A DNA stretch of 64,000 bases from Fictibacillus nanhaiensis (GCF_023715445.1 NZ_JAMBOD010000001.1:1240001-1304000); one strand, 5' to 3'. Numbered from the stretch's first letter, positions 16,589-25,848 are shown. Made by a program: numbers and translations. Notes: generated from the sequence alone by a model not told the origin.

Positions 16589-17473
16589 TTAAATATTTTG
16601 GGCTGCAGCATTTACTTGCTCATCGGCATGATAAGAAGAACGAACAAGCGGGCCTGATTCACAATGTTTAAAGCCTTTGCTAAACGCAATATCGCGCAGT
16701 TCTTTAAACTCATCAGGAGTATAATACTTCTGAACCTTTAGATGTTTCTTCGTAGGCTGCAGATATTGTCCGATTGTCATAATATCCACATTGTTGGTAC
16801 GAAGATCATCCATCGTTTCGATAATTTCTTCCCATGTTTCTCCTAGACCGATCATAAGACTGGATTTTGTCGGGATATTTGAATTCATTTCTTTTGCACG
16901 GCGCAAGAATTCCAATGTTCTTTCGTACGTAGCACGTGCACGGACTCTTGGAGAAAGTCTTTTTACCGTTTCGATATTATGGTTCATAATATCCGGTTTA
17001 GCATCCATCAATGTTTTTAATGCATCAAAGTCACCAAGCATATCAGATGGCAAGACTTCGATTGAACAGAAAGGATTGCGGGCACGGACAGCTCGTACTG
17101 TTTCTGCAAAAACGTGTGCTCCTCCGTCTTTTAGATCGTCACGGGCAACAGCTGTAATAACAACGTGTTTTAATCCCATTTGTTCAACAGATTCAGCAAC
17201 GCGTTCTGGTTCTTGAAGATCGAGTTCAGTAGGTAAACCTGTTTTTACAGCACAAAAACGGCAGGCACGCGTACAGATGTCTCCGAGAATCATAAAAGTA
17301 GCGGTTTTACGAACAGCCCAGCATTCATGAATGTTAGGACATTTCGCTTCTTCACAAACTGTATGTAGCTTCTTTTCACGCATCATTTTCTTTAGTTCTT
17401 TATAGTTTTCGTTCGTGTTTAATTTTATTTTCAACCATTCCGGCTTACGTACATATTCTTCTTTCTTTGCCAT
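16589..17473 (-). CDS. lipA: Lipoyl synthase
   Basis: Radical-SAM enzyme inserting two sulfurs into protein-bound octanoyl groups to make lipoyl cofactors, including that of GcvH (gene at 48294). The auxiliary-cluster motif [12 protein letters not shown] lies near residue 40 and the radical-SAM motif CTRACRFC near 67. A C-terminal [14 protein letters not shown] contains the Ser/Arg that interact with the auxiliary cluster. About 294 residues. Four start codons are clustered; the last ATG at 17473 has GGGG 8 bases upstream. Corresponds to yutB. Confidence 0.97.
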   Translation of the reverse strand: MAKKEEYVRKPEWLKIKLNTNENYKELKKMMREKKLHTVCEEAKCPNIHECWAVRKTATFMILGDICTRACRFCAVKTGLPTELDLQEPERVAESVEQMGLKHVVITAVARDDLKDGGAHVFAETVRAVRARNPFCSIEVLPSDMLGDFDALKTLMDAKPDIMNHNIETVKRLSPRVRARATYERTLEFLRRAKEMNSNIPTKSSLMIGLGETWEEIIETMDDLRTNNVDIMTIGQYLQPTKKHLKVQKYYTPDEFKELRDIAFSKGFKHCESGPLVRSSYHADEQVNAAAQNI

Positions 17474-17665
17474 CATCATCACCCCAAATTTTCTTGGTCT
17501 GAAAAGTTACATTTTGTTTTGGTTTAAAACGTTATTCACCCATCAATACTCTACCATATGACAGCCAAAACTCCAAACATGAGTTTTTTCCAACATTTTT
17601 CCTTCATGTTTTTTACTAAGTTCAACAAACTAATGGTAAATGAAAGAAAGGAGTGGTTTGGGACG

Positions 17666-18664
17666 ATGAGGAAATTCACAGTCCTGTTCCTCACTCTGGC
17701 AGCCCTTCTAATAACCTTTCTTCCGGAAAGCAGCGAGGCCGCCGAGCGATTTACGAAAGAAGATGTTGACAGGCTAAGCCTCTATAAAAAGATGGAGTCC
17801 GTAACACTTATTCCATGGCATTATTTTGCCGGTGTTGACCAGTATGAAAGAAGTGTAAGAAAAGCCCGGAGAGACTTGCCGGCAAGAAAAGGGTTAGTGG
17901 GTATATACTTTTCCCCTATTCAATGGTCAGGACCTATAAATCCTAAAATGGATGATACAAACCCTGAGCGGATTGCCATGTTTGGTGGAATTGGAAAAGA
18001 TGGGAATAATGATGGAGTTGCAGATCGAAACAATGACGAAGATATCTTATTTACCTTTGCAGATATCATTCAAAAACATGGTCACGATATCGAGAACTTT
18101 CGGATTGGATTATGGAGCTATTATCAAAGAGACAAAGCCGTTGACATTATCATGGAAAACGCAAAGATCTATGAGACATATGGTACTGTTTCTTTAGATA
18201 AACATAGCTTTATTGTGCCGTTAAGATCAAATTATAGCTATCGAAGCACATGGGGGGACCGCCGCGGGTTTGGCGGACTTCGTATCCATGAAGGAACAGA
18301 TATTTTTGCTGACTATGGTGTGCCAGTAAAAGCTGTATCTTATGGCATCGTAGAAGTTAAAGGATGGAACCGTTTTGGAGGATGGAGAATCGGGGTCCGT
18401 GACATTAATAACGTGTATCATTATTACGCTCATTTAGGCAGTTTTAATAAAAGCATTGAAAAAGGTTCGATTGTAGAACCGGGTACAGTGCTGGGCTATG
18501 TCGGAAGTACGGGTTATGGTCCTCCTGGAACGTCTGGAAAGTTTCCGCCCCATCTTCATTTTGGAATGTACCGTGACAATGGCATTACAGAATGGGCTTT
18601 CGATCCATATCCCTATTTAAAAGCATGGGAACGCCAGGAAAGAATCAATAGCAAAAAAAGATAA
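17666..18664 (+). CDS. lytH: Sporulation L-Ala-D-Glu peptidase LytH (M23 family)
   Basis: In B. subtilis LytH trims stem peptides to single L-Ala during spore cortex formation. A signal peptide at residues 1-27 (MRKFTVLFLTLAALLITF) is followed by a linker and a C-terminal M23 domain. Zinc-type residues are visible in RIHEGTDIFADYG and FPPHLHFGMYRDNG, with YYAHLGSF in between. The ATG at 17666 has AAAGGAG 12 bases upstream. It is divergent from lipA as yunA is from yutB in B. subtilis. A SigK promoter was not clearly identified. Confidence 0.9.
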   Translation: MRKFTVLFLTLAALLITFLPESSEAAERFTKEDVDRLSLYKKMESVTLIPWHYFAGVDQYERSVRKARRDLPARKGLVGIYFSPIQWSGPINPKMDDTNPERIAMFGGIGKDGNNDGVADRNNDEDILFTFADIIQKHGHDIENFRIGLWSYYQRDKAVDIIMENAKIYETYGTVSLDKHSFIVPLRSNYSYRSTWGDRRGFGGLRIHEGTDIFADYGVPVKAVSYGIVEVKGWNRFGGWRIGVRDINNVYHYYAHLGSFNKSIEKGSIVEPGTVLGYVGSTGYGPPGTSGKFPPHLHFGMYRDNGITEWAFDPYPYLKAWERQERINSKKR

Positions 18665-18687
18665 AAAGAAGCAAATCGCTTCTTTTT
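18663..18687 (+). terminator. Intrinsic terminator after lytH
   Basis: AAAAAGAAGC and GCTTCTTTTT pair around AAATC immediately after the stop codon, ending in a T-run. Confidence 0.85.
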
Positions 18688-18690
18688 AGT

Positions 18691-18770
18691 CGGGATAAGT
18701 CCTGGATGGCGATCATAAATCTCGGATGACGATCATAAATCTCGGGCAGTGCGCTCATTTATGATCTAAT
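18691..18770. repeat. Near-tandem 20-bp repeats after lytH
   Basis: GATGGCGATCATAAAT at 18705 recurs 20 bases later as GATGACGATCATAAAT, and further CGGG-led partial units flank them (18691 and 18743). An inverted ATTTATGATC closes the array at 18757. It is non-coding, between two terminators, and is one of five arrays of this kind in the window. Confidence 0.75.
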
Positions 18771-18776
18771 AAAAGA

Positions 18777-18808
18777 AAAAGCTGATCTTCAATCGAAGAT
18801 CAGCTTTT
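18777..18808. terminator. Terminator of the metP-metS operon
   Basis: GCTGATCTTC and GAAGATCAGC pair perfectly around AATC with A/T runs on both sides. On the minus strand it follows the metS stop by a few bases. Confidence 0.9.
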
Positions 18809-18813
18809 ATCTT

Positions 18814-18918
18814 TTAATTTTTCTTTGAAACCCGAACTACATTCGCAATACTTGCCAGCAAGCCACCCCAAAGGATAACCATGCCGATAACCATCATTGC
18901 TATAGCACTGCCTGTCAT
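18814..18918 (-). CDS. metS: MetS-like small subunit of an NSS-family methionine/alanine importer
   Basis: 34-residue membrane peptide with one hydrophobic helix and a basic tail (translation begins MTGSAIAMMVIGMVILWGG and ends VRVSKKN). It begins one base after the stop of the sodium-dependent transporter, with GGGAGG inside that gene's end. In Corynebacterium glutamicum MetS is a small partner needed by the NSS transporter MetP for methionine/alanine uptake. The arrangement here is the same. Easily missed because of its length. Confidence 0.82.
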   Translation of the reverse strand: MTGSAIAMMVIGMVILWGGLLASIANVVRVSKKN

Positions 18919-18919
18919 A

Positions 18920-20422
18920 TCAGCTGACCTCCCTTTTTTCTTGAACCGCGTTTGATTTCCATTTCACTAAGCTTAGTAAGAATCCAAGAACGATAACACC
19001 AACTGCAACGGCTAAGCCGTACGTAACCACTAATCCAGTCGGGTATCCTCCATAATTCTCAGCAATATTTTGCTTAATGTTATCGAACATCATGTAGCCA
19101 AGTAGGATCGGTGTAATAACACCAAGACATACTTTCCACCATAGTCCTGTTCTTAAATCCGAAATAGCATTCGCATGATCTTGAAGTCCCTTAAGCTGCT
19201 TAAAGAACCAAGCTACAAGTACTACCTCCACTAAACCTGCTAATGTAATTCCGAAGTTGTTAATGAAGTAGTCTGTAATATCAAGCATGTACAATCCGCC
19301 TTTTGTTGCGAAAAGTAAAGAGATTACAGAAGCCACTCCTCCACCCATAAGAACTGCTTTTGTTCTAGAGATACCGAACTTGTCTTGTAATGCTGCAACA
19401 TATGTTTCAACGATTGAGATTAATGATGTCATACCGGCAAATACAAGTGTTAAGAAGAACATTGTTCCAAAGAAGGCATTGCCTCCAGGGAACTCATTAA
19501 TGATTGCTGGGAAAACTTCAAAAGCCAGTCCAATTCCGCCTTTAACAACTTCAGCAACAGGCAGCCCTTGCTGCATGGCCATGAAACCTAACGCTGCAAA
19601 AACTCCGATACCAGCAAGAAGTTCAAAACCTGAGTTTGCAAACCCCGTGATAAATGCGTTGTTATTAATATCTGATTTCTTTGGCAGATAGCTTGAATAA
19701 GTCACCATGATTGCAAAAGCAATAGATAATGAGAAGAAAATTTGACCGTAAGCTGCTACCCATACCTTACCGTTGTTGATCATGCTCCAGTCTGGTGTGA
19801 AGAACGAATTTAATCCTTGTCCCGCACCTTCAAGAGTCACTGCACGGATTACAATTAATAAAAACATAATAACTAAAGCCGGGATAAAGATTTTATTAAA
19901 TCTTTCAATACCTTTTGATACACCTTTGAATAATACTAATAACGTTACTACCCACACGATCAAGAGCGCAATAACAACTCCTGGAACAATACCACCAACT
20001 TCACCTGGCTTAGCACTTAATTGAAGCACTTCACCGTAAAAGAAATCAGAAGGCTTGTCTCCCCATGTAAGATTTAAAGAATAAATCGAATATTTAAGTG
20101 CCCATGCAATGATTACTGCATAGTAAGTTGAGATGACAAACGCTACAAATACTTGCCACCATCCAAGCCATTCCGCATTTTTGTGAAGACGGAAATAAGT
20201 TAACGGAGCAGATCCACGGTACTTATGCCCTAGCGTAAATTCCAGGATCAATAAGGGAATACCTGCCGTTAATAATGCTACGAGGTAAGGGATAAAGAAT
20301 GCTCCTCCACCATTTTCATAAGCAACTGCTGGAAATCTCCAGATATTGCCCAACCCGATAGCAGAACCAACCGCAGCTAAAATAAATCCGTAGCGGCTTC
20401 CCCATTGTTGCCGATCTTCCAT
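18920..20422 (-). CDS. metP: Sodium:neurotransmitter symporter-family transporter, probable methionine/alanine importer
   Basis: 500-residue, roughly 11-12 helix NSS protein. The N-terminal GSAIGLGNIWRFPAVAYENGGGAFFIPYL is the sodium/substrate unwound-helix signature. Later hallmarks are YYAVIIAWALKYS and FFSLSIAFAIMVTYSSYLPKKSD. The adjacent MetS-like peptide suggests methionine or alanine as substrate, but this is inference from neighbourhood. No riboswitch is visible upstream. Confidence 0.85.
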   Translation of the reverse strand: MEDRQQWGSRYGFILAAVGSAIGLGNIWRFPAVAYENGGGAFFIPYLVALLTAGIPLLILEFTLGHKYRGSAPLTYFRLHKNAEWLGWWQVFVAFVISTYYAVIIAWALKYSIYSLNLTWGDKPSDFFYGEVLQLSAKPGEVGGIVPGVVIALLIVWVVTLLVLFKGVSKGIERFNKIFIPALVIMFLLIVIRAVTLEGAGQGLNSFFTPDWSMINNGKVWVAAYGQIFFSLSIAFAIMVTYSSYLPKKSDINNNAFITGFANSGFELLAGIGVFAALGFMAMQQGLPVAEVVKGGIGLAFEVFPAIINEFPGGNAFFGTMFFLTLVFAGMTSLISIVETYVAALQDKFGISRTKAVLMGGGVASVISLLFATKGGLYMLDITDYFINNFGITLAGLVEVVLVAWFFKQLKGLQDHANAISDLRTGLWWKVCLGVITPILLGYMMFDNIKQNIAENYGGYPTGLVVTYGLAVAVGVIVLGFLLSLVKWKSNAVQEKREVS

Positions 20423-20575
20423 AGATGTTTCCCCCTTTTGATAAAGTCAAAAATTTTACAATTATTACTGTTTTCTGACTATTCTGGGTTTAGTATATTA
20501 CAAATGAATGAGAGCTGTCAAAAGATTTTTAGTAATTTTGTCGTAATATAGCGAAGGAAGTCGTATAAATATGAG

Positions 20576-20604
20576 AAAAAGTGCCCGGTTTAAAACCGGA
20601 CACT
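20576..20604 (-). terminator. Intrinsic terminator after the lysine transporter gene
   Basis: On the minus strand GTGTCCGGTTT pairs with AAACCGGGCAC and is followed by TTTTTC. It begins shortly after the stop codon at 20611. Confidence 0.85.
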
Positions 20605-20610
20605 CCCAGA

Positions 20611-22200
20611 TTAAGCTCTTCTTGTATTTTCTTTTACAATATGGTTTCCAGACCATTTCTTTATGAGGAGTAAGGTAACAGCAAATGCCGCTGCAGAAAC
20701 TAATAGTCCCATCCAGACGCTCTCCGTAAATCCAAGAGCAAGATAGCCCAAGGCTGAAATTCCAGCTGCGATCAAGCTATAAGGAAGCTGTGTCAATACG
20801 TGATCGATATGATGGCTTCCTGCTCCTGTTGAAGAGAGAATCGTAGTATCAGAAATAGGTGAACAATGGTCCCCAAACACTGATCCAGCAAGTACTGCCG
20901 CTAAAACAGGAAGCATAAACTCAACATTCGTTGAAGCAGCTATTTCTGCAGCGATTGGAAGCATTACGCCAAATGTTCCCCAAGATGTACCGGTAGCAAA
21001 GGCCATAAGACCTGAAAGTACAAAAAGTACAAGTGGCAGATAAGCAAGGTTCATATGCTGATCGACCAATCCAGCTAAATACTTACCAGTTTCAAGACTG
21101 TCGATGATGGAGATAATTGTCCAGGCAAACAGCAGGATTGTTACAGCCCCAAGCATTGATTGAACGCCTCTTCCTAATCCTCTTCCTAATGCGGATGCAC
21201 CCATCTTTTTAGGCAAGAAGAAAAGAATGGCTGCCGCTAATCCTACTAATCCTCCATAAAGGAGGGATTTTGGCACGTCGGTATTTTCAAAAATAGATAA
21301 AAGAGTAACAGCTGTAGGTTCTTCTAAGCCCTTTACATTTTCAATTCCTGTATAGATCATGAAACCAACTGTTGCAACTATCAAAAGGACGATTGGCCAA
21401 ACAAGGTCACCAACTTTTCCTTTATCACTTTCTTCAAGTTTTATGCCTTCGCCAATTGCTCCTTTTTTCTCTGGATCAACAACTTCACCAGTGGCTAGAG
21501 CACGTTGTTCATGCTGTTTCATCGGACCGAAATCCAATTGAAAATAAGCTACTGCAAAAACAAGGATAAGTGCAAAAACTGCATAAAAATTCATAGGAAT
21601 CATTTGAATAAAAGCACTGAAAGCTGAAATGTTTGTGATCTCATGAGTAGCTAAAATCGTTCCTATAATCCCGATAATATAAGCACCCCAGCTTGATACA
21701 GGAGAGATCACACAAACAGGTGCAGCCGTTGAATCTAAGTAATAAGCAAGCTTAGCACGTGAAATTCTGTGACGGTCTGTAATTGGTCTGCTTACATTTC
21801 CGACAGCTAATGAGTTGAAGTAGTCATCAATAAAAATAACTAGCCCAAACACCACTGTCAGGATTTGTGCACCTCGTCTAGTCTTTACCCGGGAGATTGC
21901 CCATTCCCCGAAAGCACGGCTTCCACCTGCCATTGAAATAATGCTAGTCATCATCCCTAAAATTAATAAAAATAACAGAATATAGACGTTCCACTCATTT
22001 AGAGCACCATCTGAAATAAAATGCCCTTTAACAATCGTTCCAATCTCTTTTAATGTTGCTCCAATGTTAAAGTCATGAAGCAGCAGTGCTCCTGCGATAA
22101 TCCCCGCCCCAAGTGAAATTAAAACTTGTCTTGTTAAGATAACCATTAAAATGGCTAAAACTGGCGGTATCAATGAATAAATTGAATTCTCAAATTCCAT
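20611..22200 (-). CDS. NhaC-family transporter, predicted lysine transporter (LysW type)
   Basis: 529-residue multispanning membrane protein of the NhaC Na+/H+ antiporter family, with segments such as FATGTSWGTFGVMLPIAAEIA and GDHCSPISDTTILSSTGAGS. The ATG at 22200 has GAAGGAGG directly upstream; frame upstream of it is riboswitch leader. The gene is preceded by a SigA promoter, a lysine riboswitch and a terminator-like hairpin. Lysine-responsive NhaC homologues were proposed as lysine transporters (LysW), and that is the best functional guess. Plain sodium/proton exchange remains possible. Confidence 0.85.
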   Translation of the reverse strand: MEFENSIYSLIPPVLAILMVILTRQVLISLGAGIIAGALLLHDFNIGATLKEIGTIVKGHFISDGALNEWNVYILLFLLILGMMTSIISMAGGSRAFGEWAISRVKTRRGAQILTVVFGLVIFIDDYFNSLAVGNVSRPITDRHRISRAKLAYYLDSTAAPVCVISPVSSWGAYIIGIIGTILATHEITNISAFSAFIQMIPMNFYAVFALILVFAVAYFQLDFGPMKQHEQRALATGEVVDPEKKGAIGEGIKLEESDKGKVGDLVWPIVLLIVATVGFMIYTGIENVKGLEEPTAVTLLSIFENTDVPKSLLYGGLVGLAAAILFFLPKKMGASALGRGLGRGVQSMLGAVTILLFAWTIISIIDSLETGKYLAGLVDQHMNLAYLPLVLFVLSGLMAFATGTSWGTFGVMLPIAAEIAASTNVEFMLPVLAAVLAGSVFGDHCSPISDTTILSSTGAGSHHIDHVLTQLPYSLIAAGISALGYLALGFTESVWMGLLVSAAAFAVTLLLIKKWSGNHIVKENTRRA

Positions 22201-22258
22201 AATGTTCCTCCTTCTTCTATTTAGCCATCCATGTTGAGGAGTTTTACAGGACGTTGAG

Positions 22259-22316
22259 GAAAAAAAGACAAAATAAAAAGCGACTAATAGACAAGGAAAT
22301 AACCCGCTATCAATCA
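22259..22316 (-). terminator. Riboswitch expression-platform hairpin
   Basis: On the minus strand an imperfect stem between AGCGGGTTAT and ATTAGTCGCT is followed by TTTTTATTTTG and a further T-run. It sits between the lysine aptamer and the ribosome binding site, where a lysine-induced terminator is expected. Confidence 0.55.
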
Positions 22317-22344
22317 CTTAAGTAATTTATGGTTTTCCTCATCG

Positions 22345-22535
22345 ATCAGTAGTCCTCCACTGCGTAGTTACCCTCGCAGTGACAGTTTTACACTTATTTA
22401 GTGTAAACCCAGCAAAAAAGAACAGACGGTTGCTTTTTGCTTCGGCGGAAGTTCCTTTCCTTTTTCTTCACAGACGTCACTCTCTGAAAAAGTACTCTTA
22501 AAATCCGCTCCTCTACCCCATCGGTGATAGGCTTA
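22345..22535 (-). promoter_or_regulatory. Lysine riboswitch (L box)
   Basis: The minus strand holds the conserved L-box blocks in order: GGGGTAGAGGAGCGG, AAGAGTA, GAGTGACGTCTGTGAAG, AAAGGAAAGG, CGCCGAAG, TTGCTGGGTTTACAC and AACTGTCACTG. Spacing follows the B. subtilis lysC leader. Binding of lysine should stop transcription of the downstream NhaC-type transporter. The match rests on many short conserved blocks, so I consider it firm. Confidence 0.93.
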
Positions 22536-22565
22536 AAGACATATAAAATTTAAAATCTACTTTTC

Positions 22566-22593
22566 ATTATAACAAAGATAACTGATTGGTCAA
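22566..22593 (-). promoter_or_regulatory. SigA-type promoter of the lysine riboswitch transcript
   Basis: On the minus strand TTGACC (22593-22588) and TATAAT (22571-22566) are 16 bases apart. They lie just upstream of the aptamer and point toward the transporter gene. Confidence 0.75.
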
Positions 22594-22623
22594 CCCTATA
22601 CACACTGTTAAATTAAGGATTCG

Positions 22624-23478
22624 TTATTCTCCAGATTCATCTATAGCCTCTTCTCCAGCACTTTCTTCTATTCCTTCAGCATCAGCTTCATTTTTCTTTT
22701 TTGCATCTTTTTTATCTTTTATATTGGGATCAATAGGAATAGCTGGCTGAATAGGATCTCCCGATTGATTATAGTAAATCGGTACCTCTCCTGGGATAAA
22801 TTGTCCCATGATCTGAATCGGTCTCGTAACGGTAGCCGTTTCAGTAGCAAATGGAATAACTACCTTTGCTTTAACAGTTACAATGATATTTATTGAAATC
22901 CATGTGTTGTTGATACCAACTGTTTCAATTTTTTCTTCGATATCTGTATTTACATCCCCAACGATTGTAAATTTAATAGGAATCTTAGGACCTAGGTTAG
23001 CCAGTAAAGAGTTTTCTGTAGCTTGCCCTAATGGGATTGACATAATTACTCCAGGATCATTAGAATGATTTTTTGTTAATCCTATCTCATCCGACTCAAT
23101 ACTTTTGGGAATACGGCCTTCTTCAATTTCTTTTAAAAACTCTTGTACCACGATCGCTGACTGATTTTGCACTTTATTCACTATTTGCTGGTTTACACCG
23201 GCATAAACGATATTCCCATCCTTATCTTCTTTAGAGATTAAAATATCCTTCATATCAATCGAATCAAATAATTTATTGATAATCGCTTCATTGATCGCAA
23301 GCGAAGCTATCTCTTCCGTTTTTCTTTGGGCTACATGCATCAGCGTAGGTTCTATTCCCCTATCAACAAGCCATAAGCCTTGAAGAGTAATAAAAACAAA
23401 GAGTGTAAAAGAGATTAGAATTACATATCTAAACGGAAGCGGCCCTTTTCGCAGTCTCATTTTTTTTCGTTTTAACAA
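22624..23478 (-). CDS. yunB: Sporulation protein YunB
   Basis: 284 residues with a basic N-terminus, one membrane anchor at about residues 18-36 (YVILISFTLFVFITLQGLW) and an external domain containing TEEIASLAINEAI and VPFATETATVTRPIQIMGQF. The acidic, Lys-rich C-terminus (KDKKDAKKKNEADAEG) is low-complexity. The family is needed for efficient sporulation in B. subtilis and is mother-cell expressed there. TTG start at 23478 has GGGGGG 7 bases upstream. Neighbours follow the yun order. Confidence 0.92.
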   Translation of the reverse strand: MLKRKKMRLRKGPLPFRYVILISFTLFVFITLQGLWLVDRGIEPTLMHVAQRKTEEIASLAINEAIINKLFDSIDMKDILISKEDKDGNIVYAGVNQQIVNKVQNQSAIVVQEFLKEIEEGRIPKSIESDEIGLTKNHSNDPGVIMSIPLGQATENSLLANLGPKIPIKFTIVGDVNTDIEEKIETVGINNTWISINIIVTVKAKVVIPFATETATVTRPIQIMGQFIPGEVPIYYNQSGDPIQPAIPIDPNIKDKKDAKKKNEADAEGIEESAGEEAIDESGE

Positions 23479-23535
23479 AAGGTAACCCCCCTTTACCTAC
23501 AATGTATGCAGACAAGAGGGGGGCTCATTCGAGTT

Positions 23536-24018
23536 TTACATGTTTATTTTTTCGTATACCACAAATTCGTGGGGATATTTATTTTTTTCATCCACGATAC
23601 CTGCTGTCCGGGATACCTCTTCCCAATCTTCATCACTAAGTTCAGGAAAATAAGTATCTGCATCAAACGTATGGTGAATCTCGGTAATATATAATCGGTC
23701 TGCTACTGGAAGAAATAATTTAAAAATCTCTGTTCCTCCGATCACACAGATTTCTTCAGCTTCCCATTTCAGCACTTCATCTACAGAATGAACAGTGATC
23801 GTTCCCTCAGCATGATAGTTTTGGTCTCTAGTAACGACGATATTCTCTCTTCCTGGAAGCGGTTTTCCGATCGACTCGTACGTTTTTCTTCCCATAACGA
23901 TTGGTTTTCCCATCGTTGTTTTCTTAAAATGCTTTAAATCATTAGGAAGATACCAAGGGAGGTCATTATCCTTTCCGATGGCCCGATTTTCATCCATTGC
24001 AACAACAAATGAAATCAT
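23536..24018 (-). CDS. dfrA: Dihydrofolate reductase
   Basis: Regenerates tetrahydrofolate with NADPH. 160 residues beginning [15 protein letters not shown], with [16 protein letters not shown] (substrate site, Asp), [17 protein letters not shown] (NADPH site) and [13 protein letters not shown]. Its start overlaps the thyA stop by 4 bases, so the pair that consumes and restores folate is translationally coupled. The sequence is chromosomal in type, not a resistance cassette. Confidence 0.96.
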   Translation of the reverse strand: MISFVVAMDENRAIGKDNDLPWYLPNDLKHFKKTTMGKPIVMGRKTYESIGKPLPGRENIVVTRDQNYHAEGTITVHSVDEVLKWEAEEICVIGGTEIFKLFLPVADRLYITEIHHTFDADTYFPELSDEDWEEVSRTAGIVDEKNKYPHEFVVYEKINM

Positions 24019-24809
24019 ACACTCACCTCACCTTTAATATGAGGATGTGATTCATAGTTTTCTAATTCAAAATCTTCATAAGTAAAATCAAAGATGTTTG
24101 TTATGTTTGTATTTAACTTCATCTTTGGAAGGGGTTTAGGGTCACGCGTCAGCTGAAGCTCTACTTGCTCAATGTGGTTCGTGTAGATATGAGCATCACC
24201 GACCGTATGAACAAATTCTCCAGGCTTAAGACCAGTTACCTGAGCCACCATCATTGTTAATAACGCATATGAAGCAATGTTAAACGGAACCCCAAGGAAG
24301 CTGTCAGCAGAGCGCTGATAAAGCTGACACGAGAGTTTTCCTTCTGCTACGTAAAATTGAAACAATAAGTGGCAAGGAGGCAATGCCATATTCGGTACAT
24401 CTGCCGGGTTCCATGCCGACACAATTAATCTTCTTGAATCAGGATTATTCTTTATATCTTCAATCACGTTAGAAATCTGATCGATTGTTTCTCCATTTGG
24501 AGCAGACCAAGAACGCCATTGATGGCCGTATACAGGTCCTAAATTTCCTTCTTCATCTGCCCATTCATCCCAGATTCGCACCTTGTTTTCTTTTAAATAG
24601 GCGATGTTTGTATCACCTTTTAAGAACCATAGGAGCTCGTGAATAATAGATTTTAGATGAAGCTTTTTAGTCGTAACGAGTGGAAAACCTTCTTCTAAAT
24701 CAAATCTCATCTGACGGCCAAAAACTGAAACTGTACCTGTGCCCGTCCTGTCCTCTTTTTTTGTGCCATTATGTAAAATATCCTGAAGAAATTCCAAGTA
24801 TTGTTTCAT
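24015..24809 (-). CDS. thyA: Thymidylate synthase (ThyA, 264-residue type)
   Basis: Methylates dUMP to dTMP using methylene-tetrahydrofolate. The catalytic Cys is in [12 protein letters not shown]. The phosphate-binding Arg is in [14 protein letters not shown] and the folate region is [19 protein letters not shown]. At 264 residues it is the short ThyA form, equivalent to B. subtilis ThyB rather than the phage-like ThyA. AAGGAGG precedes the ATG. Confidence 0.97.
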   Translation of the reverse strand: MKQYLEFLQDILHNGTKKEDRTGTGTVSVFGRQMRFDLEEGFPLVTTKKLHLKSIIHELLWFLKGDTNIAYLKENKVRIWDEWADEEGNLGPVYGHQWRSWSAPNGETIDQISNVIEDIKNNPDSRRLIVSAWNPADVPNMALPPCHLLFQFYVAEGKLSCQLYQRSADSFLGVPFNIASYALLTMMVAQVTGLKPGEFVHTVGDAHIYTNHIEQVELQLTRDPKPLPKMKLNTNITNIFDFTYEDFELENYESHPHIKGEVSV

Positions 24810-24867
24810 CCTTCATCGCCTCCTTATTTTTTTAGAAGTTTTCATAAGCTTTGATGCTTTTGGAAGT

Positions 24868-24997
24868 GGTTGATTTCCGCTCCAGGATGCTCGCTATCCG
24901 CGGGGCGTGCGGTGAGCCTCCCTACCGCTTCGCGCTGGCGGGGTCTCACCTGTCCCGCTAATCCCGTAGGAGTCTCGCACCTTGCACTCCAATCAAC
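24868..24997 (+). repeat. Dispersed GC-rich repeat element, copy B (short form)
   Basis: Starts GGTTGATTTCCGCTCCAGG and ends CTCCAATCAAC, nearly identical to both ends of copy A at 14763. The middle forms a hairpin between GGTGAGCCTCC and GGGGTCTCACC. It lacks the roughly 90-base insert of copy A. It lies in the gap between thyA and yunC. The rest of this gap (25000-25200) shows no gene. Confidence 0.82.
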
Positions 24998-25206
24998 TTG
25001 TAAACGAAGAATTTTCTTAGAAACAAGTCAGAAGCAGCATCTTTTCGAAAAAGCCTTTTCCTATTATCGTATCACAGACGGCAGTCCTGTCCAATCTTCA
25101 GATGAAATATCTTTTTTGTTCATTATTTCGCCTTAAAATTAGCGTCAATACCTGACACTTTTTCCTTTTTTACACATAAAAATAGTAAGGAGAAAGGAGT
25201 GGAAGC

Positions 25207-25509
25207 ATGTTAGAGATGAACCCGATTTTGATAGAAGGACATCCATTTACCGCTGTCACCCTTCGTTTGCCAAAAACAAATTTTATGGCTGTTTTTAACG
25301 AGAATGGATATATCATGTGTGGAGCTTTAGATGTAGCCTTACTGAACGAAAAGTTAGCGGACCGTAAAATTATTGCAGGTCGGGCTGTTGGTGTTAGGAC
25401 GATCGAACAGCTGCTGGATGCACCTTTGGAATCTATTACACTTGAGGCAAGAGAAAAAGGTATTGAAGTTGGTATGCAAGGGAGAAAAGCACTTTTAAAG
25501 ATGCTTTAA
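25207..25509 (+). CDS. yunC: YunC family protein (DUF1805)
   Basis: 100-residue protein of unknown function. The compact DUF1805 fold is indicated by NFMAVFNENGYIMCGALDVALLNEKL and ADRKIIAGRAVGVRTIEQLLDAPLE. AAAGGAG lies 8 bases before the ATG. The B. subtilis homologue sits in the same yun cluster. A terminator follows directly. Confidence 0.9.
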   Translation: MLEMNPILIEGHPFTAVTLRLPKTNFMAVFNENGYIMCGALDVALLNEKLADRKIIAGRAVGVRTIEQLLDAPLESITLEAREKGIEVGMQGRKALLKML

Positions 25510-25515
25510 TAATAA

Positions 25516-25541
25516 AAAACTGCGCAGCTTAGCGCAGTTTT
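25516..25541. terminator. Bidirectional terminator after yunC
   Basis: AAAACTGCGC and GCGCAGTTTT pair around AGCTTA, with T-runs on either strand. It also ends the convergent small membrane gene at 25544. Confidence 0.88.
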
Positions 25542-25543
25542 CT

Positions 25544-25726
25544 TTATGCTTTAAAACGGTCTCTGGTGACTTTTAATGATATAGCATTAATACATAACAC
25601 AAGCGTCAGAAATTGGATTCGTTTAGAGTTATTCGTTAATATGTAGACAAAAAGCAAATAAACGCCACTGACGATAAAGGCAATCTGCAAGTAGTACATC
25701 ATCTGAATTAGCTTTTTAAAATCCAA
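25544..25726 (-). CDS. Small two-helix membrane protein, unknown
   Basis: 60 residues starting at the TTG at 25726 (MDFKKLIQMMYYLQ), which follows GGGGG by 6 bases. Two hydrophobic helices are visible (IAFIVSGVYLLFVYIL and IQFLTLVLCINAISL) with a basic turn NNSKR. I do not recognise the family. Supported by a good start region and the shared terminator, but a short hydrophobic ORF could be spurious. Confidence 0.55.
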   Translation of the reverse strand: MDFKKLIQMMYYLQIAFIVSGVYLLFVYILTNNSKRIQFLTLVLCINAISLKVTRDRFKA

Positions 25727-25848
25727 AGTGACCCCCACTTTCTCCAATCAGCTCACGTTATTAAATTCACCTTATTAGTATATCAGGCTATTTTGGAAAT
25801 TGAATCGTTTACCACTTTTTGAAATTAATTTGTAATATTAGGAAAAGA

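Noticed and set aside
17558-17665. N-terminal extension of LytH from an upstream ATG
   Set aside because: The extension has no ribosome site and precedes a clear signal peptide that starts at 17666 behind AAAGGAG.
23536-24809. dfrA-thyA as an acquired trimethoprim-resistance unit
   Set aside because: Sequence, coupling and position between yunB and yunC are those of the chromosomal housekeeping genes, with no integron or mobile-element sequence nearby.
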